Source: Nematostella vectensis (taxonomy: Eukaryota > Cnidaria > Anthozoa > Actiniaria > Edwardsiidae). From it: a DNA stretch of 60,000 nucleotides. Under the pieces are notes generated by a model that worked only from the letters and a program-made list of their open reading frames with translations, was not told where the DNA came from and did not search any database. The stretch covers positions 1,535,001 to 1,595,000 of the forward strand of contig NC_064042.1 in the NCBI RefSeq assembly GCF_932526225.1. The letters run 5' to 3'. Below, one piece after another: positions 54,001 through 60,000 of the stretch; position 1 is the stretch's first letter, and each line of letters starts with the position of its first letter. A program made the position numbers and the translations under genes.

Positions 54001-57000
54001 CACTAATCCCTACTCACTTATCGTCCGGTCATGGGCTAATTGGGCATTATACACTAATCCCTACTCACTTATCGTCCGGTCATGGGCTGATTGGGCATTA
54101 TACACTAATTCCTACTCACCTATCGTCCGGTCATGGGCTAATTGGGCATTATACACTAATCCCTACTCACCTATCGTCCGGTCATGGGATGATTGGGCAT
54201 TATACACTAATCCCTACTCACCTATCGTCCGTTCCTGGGCTCATTGGGCATTATACACTAATTCCTACTCACTTATCGTCCGGTAGTGGGCTAATTGGGC
54301 ATTATACACTAATCCCTACTCACTTATCGTCCGGTCATGGGCTAATTGGGCATTATACACTAATCCCTACTCACCTATCGTCCGGTCATGGGCTGATTGG
54401 GCATTATACACTAATCCCTACTCACCTATCGTCCGTTCCTGGGCTGATTGGGCATTATACACTAATCCCTACTCACTTATCGTCCGGTAGTGGGCTCATT
54501 GGGCATTATACACTAATCTCTACTCACTTATCGTCCGTTCCTGGGCTGATTGGGCATTATACACTAATCCCTACTCACTTATCGTCCGGTCATGGGCTCA
54601 TTGGGCATTATACACTAATCCCTACTCACCTATCGTCCGGTCATGGGCTGATTGGGCATTATACACTAATCCCTACTCACTTATCGTCCGATCATGGGCT
54701 ATTTGGGCATTATACACTAATCCCTACTCACCTATCGTCCGGTCATGGGCTGATTGGGCATTATACACTAATCCCTACTCACCTATCGTCCGGTCATGGG
54801 CTCATTGGGCATTATACACTAATCCCTACTCACTTATCGTCCGGTCATGGGCTCATTGGGCATTATACACTAATCCCTACTCACCTATCGTCCGGTTATG
54901 GGCTGATTGGGCATTATACACTAATCCCTACTCACTTATCGTCCGATCATGGGCTATTTGGGCATTATACACTGATCCCTACTCAATTATCGTCCGGTCA
55001 TGGGCTGATTGGGCATTATACACTAATCCCTACTCACTTATCGTCCGATCATGGGCTATTTGGGCATTATACACTAATCCCTACTCACCTATCGTCCGGT
55101 AGTGGGCTGACTAGGCATTATACACTAATCCCTACTCACTTATCGTCCGGTAGTGGGCTGATTGGGCATTATACACTAATCCCTACTCACTTGTCATCCG
55201 GTCATGGGCTAATTGGGCATTATACACTAATCCCTACTCACTTATCGTCCGGTCATGGGCTAATTGGGCATTATACACTGATCCCTACTCACCTATCGTC
55301 CGGTAATGGGCTCATTGGGCATTATACACTAATCCTTACTCACTTATCGTCCGGTAATGGGCTGATTGGGCATTATACACTAATCCCTACTCACTTGTCA
55401 TCCGGTCATGGGCTAATTGGGCATTATACACTGATCCCTACTTACTTATCGTCCGGTCATGGGCTATTTGGGCATTATACACTAATCCCTACTCACTTAT
55501 CGTCAGGTAGTGGGCTTATTGGGCACTATACCCTAATCCCTACTCACTTATCGTCCGGTAGTGGGTTGATGAAGACAGGCCAACACCAGCCCTTCTGCAT
55601 GATGAACGCGGTGAACTTCCCTCCCGTCATCGCGGATAGACGCGAAGGATGCACGTCCAGGGGTAGGGTAGGGGTCAGTTTAGTCTCGATCAGCACTACC
55701 ATGTCTTTAAGTTTTTCCAGTTGGTCTCTGTTATCGTGACGGACCTGACAGGAAAAGGAAAACGCTCAATCGCAGGCCAGGCGTTCTTACCTAGTTTCCT
55801 GTGCTCGTAGTTTCCTGTGACGTCACAACTTCTACCCACTACAGAAAGATCGATCATAACCCTTGGGATCGGTAGTAACTTCCCCGAGGGGAGCTGGGAA
55901 TAAGGATGTGGCGGATCGGACATGAGACCTACCTGATACTTGAGGATATAATCTCCTTTCTCGATCTTGGCAGTGTACTGAAGAGGAGAATAGACCATAC
56001 ACAAATAATATATCTTGTCCCTTCCTACATTTTTATTATTTTTACACGTTAGTGTTTATCTGTACTTTAACAACTGATTTTTAATAATAAGAAATCACAC
56101 ACATACTCGGGTCTCAGAACAAGCGAACTATTACCCCCCCCCCCCTTGACTAGAAAGGGGTGCCTTCCATCTAGACACACCCAAGGGGAGGGGTTTGTTT
56201 ACGGGTGCACATACTCGGGTCTCAGAACAAGCAAACGTAGCAAACGTCCTTCCCTATGGACACACCCAAGGGGAGGGGTGGGTTTACGGATGCACATACT
56301 CAGAACAAGCAAATTATTAACCCCCTCCTCCCCTTGACTAAAAAGGGGGCCATCCCTATGGACACACCCGAGGGGAGAGATGGGTTTACGGGGGAACCTA
56401 CTCGGGTGTGGAAGGCGTCACCGCAGCCCAGCAGTCTCTTGTTGGTATCATAGAGCATCCATATCTGCGACTCGTACTCGGATTCGTACAACAGGTCACT
56501 GAGGTACACCGCATTCGGGTTGATTTCGCCTGCTCGACTCTAACAAACAGATATTGAACAAGATTGGGACGCTGTTATCAATAAAATATAGATAACTGCC
56601 AAACAAACAGATATGGAACAAGATTGGGACGTTGTTATTAATAAAATATAGATAACTGCCAAACAAACAGATATGGAACAAGATTGGGACGTTGTTATCA
56701 ATAAAGTATAGATAACTGCCAAACAAACAGATATGGAACAAGATTGGACGTTGTTATCAATAAAGTATAGATAACTGCCAAACAAACAGATATGGAACAA
56801 GATTGGGACGTTGTTATCAATAAAGTATAGATAACTGCCAAACAAACAGATATGGAACAAGATTGGGACGTTGTTATCAATAAAATATAGATAACTGCCA
56901 AACAAACAGATATGGAACAAGATTGGGACGTTGTTATCAATAAAGTATAGATAACTGCCAAACAAACAGAGATGGAACAATATTGGGACGTTGTTATCAA

Positions 57001-59889
57001 TAAAATATAGATAACTGCCAAACAAACAGATATGGAACAAGATTGGGACGTTGTTATCAATAAAGTATAGATAACTGCCAAACCACTCTCTGGCTTCTGT
57101 CGTTCAATCTAACGTAGGTACATGTGGTGCTATCTGATTGATCAGCGCCTTGCTGAGGGTAAAGTGATTAGAAACCTTTTTAATGTGGCCAATAAAAACG
57201 CTTCAAGTATTTTGAAAGACGGAAGCCAAAAGGTGATTTACCTGAAGGAATTCGTCGACGAGAGCCCGCAAAGTATTTAAACCGCATAGAATATAGAGAG
57301 GACCACAACAGTTAAGTTTGAAATTCTAAAATTATATGATAAATATATAAAGTGGATCCTAAAGAAAACAAAGTAAACATTCATGTTAAAAACTATATTA
57401 CTTTATCACGTTTTGTACCTGGTTGAAATTGTATGTCAGGTTAAGCGCGTAAATCTGTCCCCTCTTGAACAACACGTCACGTGACGCCAGCGGGGTGATC
57501 TTGGATTCCGTGGGTCTGCAAGATATACGTCATTATGGTTAATTGTACAGTGATACCCGACGTTATACCCCACGTAGCATTTCTCTGTATTCGAGAGCCC
57601 CGTTTCCATGGACTCGCCCCATTTTCCTAACGAGCATATAGAACCTGGGCTTTTCGTCATTCAAAACACACAGACATTGTCTTCATCTCATTGTACGCTA
57701 ATAACTTGAAATAATGAGCCTGCGGTGGTACCAGGACAGTAGTACCTCAGAGGCTGCGCATGCGTATTGAGGGTGACCGATGGAGACACTTCTTCTGGTC
57801 TTAGTGTGCACGTGACATCCACACGTGTCGTCTGGTTCGCGTGCTGAAACACGACAAAACCGCCATCAGGGATGCAAAAAAAAAAAACAACAGAATCGAG
57901 CACGCTGTAGCCTGGGTACTAGAGACTAGAGGCCCAAGCTTCATTTCCAAATACAACAATGTCGCTGTGGTCAGTGAATACAACAATGTCGCTGTGGTAA
58001 GTGAATACAACAATGTCGCTGTGGTTAGTGAATACAACAATGTCGCTGTGGTCAGTGAAGCTTGGAGCCTCTGGTACCCAGGGCGAGCAAGCCCCAAAAG
58101 TAAGGGTAAAGCAAGAGAATAGAAACAAATCCTGAAAGTCAATGGAGCAATTTTACTTAAAAATCACGCGACCAGGAAAATGTCCTACCCTCCCTTTGAG
58201 TATCGAATGGTGCGCTCCTTTTATGCATGTACCCTAAATAGCGCCACCTTTATAGATCAATATACGTCACTTCTAGGTCATCCTAGCAAAATACCGATTA
58301 TGGGAAAGCATCCATTAAGGTCGGCTCATTTGGGGGAAGCTGTTGTTAAAGCTTAGTGTTTAGATTGTTATTTTAAAATTCCATCACATAAATTACTTCC
58401 CAGTGTTGAATGCAAGCTAGAAGCGAGTAGCCATAAGGAGACAACACTAGGGTAGCTTGGCCCTACTAGCGAGCATGGTTAACTAAGGGTCTCTCTTCCA
58501 AAGATGGACTTCACTTACAACAGTAACCGCTGACAAGCTCGGGCGCATGCCATGGAAGATGAGCAACTTCCTTATAAGGCAATCACCCAGACTGGCCCAC
58601 CATCGTGCGACACACAGTTCCAACGTCACACCACCCTGTAACGCAACAACGTGACAGCGTGAGTTACGGCATAAAGGGATTCCTAGAAAAGTCTAAACGC
58701 ATGTATATGTAGGCAGCAACTGCGTTTCACATGACCTGACAACCGGTCAGTTGAGATACAGACTGCTCGACGCAGTTTGCAAATATGAGTGTGAGTCAGT
58801 GTGTAAGCAATATTAAATGGAGACACGGACTAGCTTCACCAGCAGTTCTTTTACGTCCCCTTATACAGGTTAATGCGATGTGCTTTAGGAGACGGGGCCT
58901 CTGGTTTAACGTCCTTATCTGAAAGGAAGAGGGATTCACAATCCCCAAAGTAGAGAGCCAGGGTTTTTTACTCTTCTGAAAAAAAACTCAGCTGAAGCCC
59001 ATATCACTGAATACAATGCGTGATCCCAGAAAACACACATACCCCCAAATCTAATGAAAATGTTAAATTTACGGAAGCATTATTACAAAGAAACCAAGCT
59101 CACCTTGACAGCAAAGCTGAGAGACTTCTCGCATCGTGGCGCAAGTGTGATAAACTGACAGAACTCATTCGTACGGAAAGCGGTCAGCCGCAATAACTGA
59201 ACTGCATGCACCATGAAGCGCGCGCTGTTCTCCTCGCTAAGTGACGAGATGTTCAGCTCTGAAAATCAACATGTCAGCCGTCACGTAATAGGAACCTTGA
59301 ACTTTGACATCTAGCAATAAAATGCACCTTGAAGATCGTCAGTAATTTTCCATTTTCGCGTGCGACTATCCTCTAATAATACATGGATGACCTCGCAGTG
59401 TGCCATAAACAAAATGAACACAACAAAAGTTCTGTGGCTGTTGTTGTCGGATTTGCACACATCGCACTTGGCATTGTGGCTCAATGAGGGAGAACTGTTC
59501 ATGGCATCAAAAGAAATGTTCCTTCGATTCGTTTTTAAAAAGCATTTCCACCCATAGCAACATAGGTAATTGTGACGTGAATTTGTAAAGCATTGAACTT
59601 CGACACATTTGGACGCACTTTTACAGAGCCTATTCCTGGGAGGACTGAAAACATTTCGTCCAAAACGCTAGTTAAAACAAAACTTGTGTCCTACTTTTCT
59701 TTAACAAAACACATTTATGTATCACAACAATGTGACACATAAATTGCTCTGCTTTAGTCTTTGGTTAAATTTTCGTATTTACCAGCATACGTTGCGCCCT
59801 CGGGAACGTCAACAAATGTCCGTTGGACTTGTCCGGGTTTGAATGTCCGGTCTTCCATGGAGACTTCATAATGCGTCATGTCCGTCACC
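33086..59889 (-). CDS. TPP2: tripeptidyl-peptidase II, C-terminal half (partial; 5' end beyond window)
   Basis: Twenty coding exons (w1-w20) close in phase: 59783-59889, 59104-59258, 58519-58635, 57746-57843, 57419-57515, 56402-56539, 55933-55977, 55548-55744, 48944-49022, 48263-48346, 47718-47773, 47221-47311, 46668-46724, 44453-44526, 44319-44367, 43742-43796, 37111-37155, 35758-35819, 33664-33786, 33086-33175. They encode 605 residues. Diagnostic stretches are FKPGQVQRTFVDVPEGATYA, VARWWASLGD, LLYESEYESQIW, LEKLKDMVVLIETKL, LPKGVKPGHILRGKITF, LRDLKISHL, MKTDPRPEA, LKWTDCTDSK and the end IKYPNDFQPF. TPP2 is a giant cytosolic serine exopeptidase that trims proteasome products; its subtilisin-type catalytic domain is upstream of this window. 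Introns w8-w9 (6.5 kb) and w13-w14 (2.1 kb) are almost wholly tandem repeats starting at the splice sites. Confidence 0.95.
36313..36449. mobile_element. 137-bp MITE with about 27-bp terminal inverted repeats
   Basis: Ends TAAGGCTATGATCAAACGTC (left) and, reverse-complemented, TAAGGCTATGTTCCAACGTC (right), continuing as GTATT on both sides. It is noncoding, in TPP2 intron w17-w18. Confidence 0.75.
36571..36592. repeat. (AT)11 microsatellite
   Basis: Eleven uninterrupted AT dinucleotides in a TPP2 intron. Confidence 0.95.
38590..38720 (+). mobile_element. dispersed repeat, copy A (relative at 58845-58975)
   Basis: GGTTCTTTTGCATC, AGGCCAATGC, GAGACGGG and TAACGTCCTTATCCGAAA occur in the same order as GTTCTTTTACGTCC, AGGTTAATGC, GAGACGGGG and TAACGTCCTTATCTGAAA near 58845-58930. 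Two copies of one noncoding family lie in the same gene. Confidence 0.55.
39630..39745. repeat. about 50-bp direct repeat, 2.3 copies
   Basis: GAATAAATACAAAAARCCC, then AAATAGTCGTG(T/C)TCGTAAAC and CAGAA, repeats near 39640, 39687 and partly 39730. Intronic. Confidence 0.7.
40283..40383. repeat. 33-bp direct repeat, three copies
   Basis: AAAAACCGCGCTACGGTCTA then GTGTGGACG occurs three times with one substitution. Intronic to TPP2. Confidence 0.85.
42222..43156. repeat. 43-bp minisatellite, about 20 copies, in TPP2 intron w16-w17
   Basis: The unit is GATAAATAGCGATACTCTTG followed by ATACTCTCGAAATAACGATA and CTC. The 43-bp period is not a multiple of three, so open frames pass through it with rotating phase. 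Its right edge is about 585 bp from exon w16 (43742-43796), so it is not junction-anchored in the way of the other TPP2 arrays. Confidence 0.95.
44507..45010 (-). repeat. 66-bp minisatellite built on the acceptor of TPP2 exon w14
   Basis: About seven copies. In gene orientation each unit has a pyrimidine-rich stretch, an acceptor such as ACCTGTAG|ACCGAC, about 20 nt resembling the start of exon w14, then spacer. The true junction is GTCTTACCCGTAG|ATTGACCG, at 44526/44527. Exon-side identity is about 14 of 20 positions; over the 18 intronic bases before the AG it is about 16 of 18. Two units (near 44590 and 44787) have lost the AG. Entry from an upstream acceptor gives an in-frame TGA after about 15 codons. 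Confidence 0.9.
45111..45170 (-). mobile_element. fragment of the G-run dispersed repeat
   Basis: Contains a C run then TAGCCAATCCAGGGCCTGGG and TATGCGCCTGG, matching the TACCCAGGATTRGC end of the family at 5932 and 19461. It sits in the short gap between the two arrays of intron w13-w14. Confidence 0.4.
45168..46682 (-). repeat. 27-bp minisatellite built on the donor of TPP2 exon w13
   Basis: About 56 units. Gene-sense unit: AAGGTCATTAGCTAACATG then ATAAGTTC or GTAAGTTC. The exon end itself reads AAGGTCATCAACATG|GTAAGTTC (23 nt). Six units inside the array, near 45193, 45251, 45788, 45843, 46302 and 46567, have this short TCATCAACAT form, so the exon junction is the founder. In most 27-bp units the donor GT has become AT (CATGATAAG). 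Many units also carry TTAC in place of GAAC on the plus strand, which creates AAG|GTAAAG. The array begins exactly at the exon. Confidence 0.95.
49176..55570 (-). repeat. 51-bp minisatellite built on the donor of TPP2 exon w8, about 125 copies
   Basis: In gene orientation exon w8 ends CCCACTACCGGACGATAA|GTGAGTAGGG. The repeat unit contains the same boundary: about 23 exon nt (22 identical in the closest form), the donor and 28 intron nt, totalling 51 bp. Common variants are CATGACC for CACTACC, and ATAG|GTGAGT or ACAA|GTGAGT for ATAA|GTGAGT. By eye nearly every unit keeps the GT; one near 54985 has lost it. The array fills 98% of the 6.5-kb intron and stops about 150 bp before the acceptor of exon w9. 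Large internal duplications occur at spacings of 918 and 1632 bp. A 1066-codon plus-strand frame (52539-55739) is a period artefact. Confidence 0.97.
56104..56410 (-). repeat. 85-108-bp repeat on the donor side of TPP2 exon w6
   Basis: The real donor is CACACCCGA|GTAGGT followed by CCGTAAACCCATCTCTCCCC and GGGTGTGTCCATAGGG. Two to three intronic copies repeat this order; two of them start GAGACCCGA|GTATGT. Spacings between the ACTCGG-type cores are 102, 85 and 108 bp. The last exon bases, the donor and about 100 nt of intron have therefore been duplicated. Confidence 0.8.
56541..57083 (-). repeat. 60-bp minisatellite abutting the acceptor of TPP2 exon w6
   Basis: Nine copies. In gene orientation each unit ends ATATCTGTTTGTTTGGCAG, an acceptor-like sequence, and the last unit ends ATATCTGTTTGTTAG|AGTCG at the exon boundary (56539/56540). 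One unit (near 56745) is 59 bp. Exon-side homology is weak here, so this array shares the polypyrimidine tract and AG rather than clear exon sequence. Entry from an upstream AG meets a TGA within six codons. Confidence 0.92.
57909..58084. mobile_element. fold-back element with a 27-bp core repeat
   Basis: Inverted ends AGCCTGGGTACTAGAG and, on the right, CTCTGGTACCCAGGGC, both continuing into CAAGCTTCA/TGAAGCTTGG, enclose four copies of a 27-bp unit with AATACAACAATGTCGCTGTG. A related end (TCCTCTGGTACCCAGGG) lies near 43980. Intronic between TPP2 exons w3 and w4. Confidence 0.7.
58845..58975 (+). mobile_element. dispersed repeat, copy B (relative at 38590-38720)
   Basis: Shares ordered blocks with copy A, including GAGACGGGGCCTC and TTTAACGTCCTTATCTGAAA. 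Located in TPP2 intron w2-w3. Confidence 0.55.
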
Positions 59890-59911
59890 CTGACAATCCA
59901 ACCCAAACAGC

Positions 59912-60000
59912 TACAGTAAAACCTTATTACGAACACGCTCGGGGCGTATTGTAGTAACCTTAATACAGTCAGACGTCACGAGGTGTCCTAAAAGCGAGGT
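59912..60000 (+). mobile_element. possible pogo/Tigger-like MITE, cut by the window edge
   Basis: Starts TACAGTAAAACCTTATTACG and then GAACACGC, like pogo/Tigger terminal repeats, with another TACAGTCAGACG block at 59973 and a GCGAGGT end at the edge. Upstream TPP2 intron. Confidence 0.4.

Noticed and set aside
49176-55570. CRISPR array
   Set aside because: Units are contiguous without unique spacers and lie in a eukaryotic intron.
52539-55739. 1066-codon plus-strand open frame
   Set aside because: It is the 51-bp array read on the strand opposite to TPP2; the period is a multiple of three and the unit lacks a stop in that frame. Its end overlaps exon w8 antisense.
57241-57290. Possible extra TPP2 exon reading TLRALVDEFLQ before a GTAAAT donor
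   Set aside because: No acceptor AG lies upstream, and exons w5 and w6 already join in phase.

Overview
The window is animal nuclear DNA. It holds intron-containing genes with GT-AG splice sites, AT-rich introns, many minisatellites and long G runs. Protein similarity, small MITE-like repeats and G-tract-bearing dispersed repeats suggest an anthozoan cnidarian, most likely a sea anemone. The species assignment is inference; the gene assignments come from translated exons.

Four genes can be built exon by exon, with every intron phase closing. (1) RBMX2/Ist3-like RNA-binding protein, minus strand; only its first two coding exons are inside (1158 down to 653). (2) WDR53, plus strand, two coding exons (1396-2797), divergent from RBMX2 across a 237-bp promoter. 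(3) TFDP, the DP subunit of E2F/DP, minus strand, 13 coding exons (18337 down to 4206), 522 residues, convergent with WDR53. (4) Tripeptidyl-peptidase II (TPP2), minus strand, the last 20 coding exons (59889 down to 33086), 605 residues of the C-terminal half; the protease domain lies beyond base 60000. The stretch 18.9-32.5 kb is intergenic, with repeats and no convincing gene.

The striking feature is a class of minisatellite built on splice junctions. In RBMX2 intron 2 and at five splice sites of TPP2, the repeat unit contains or abuts the authentic exon-intron boundary and the array starts exactly there. The clearest units are: 63 bp (31 exon nt plus donor plus 32 intron nt; 1-683), 51 bp (23 exon nt plus donor plus 28 intron nt; about 125 copies, 49176-55570), 27 bp with a 23-bp founder form identical to the exon end plus donor (45168-46682), and 66 bp (acceptor plus about 20 exon-like nt; 44507-45010). 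A 60-bp array abuts one acceptor (56541-57083), and a short 85-108-bp repeat sits on the donor of the same exon (56104-56410). Genes therefore carry tens to more than a hundred tandem decoy splice sites next to the real one. Using a decoy would bring an early stop codon into the mRNA.

Other structures: a 1113-bp tandem triplication whose middle copy is a crossover chimera (10.3-13.3 kb, TFDP intron 3), a 96-bp array open on both strands (14.7-16.0 kb), a 40-bp array downstream of TPP2, a 43-bp array inside a TPP2 intron, several MITE-like elements and many G/C homopolymers.
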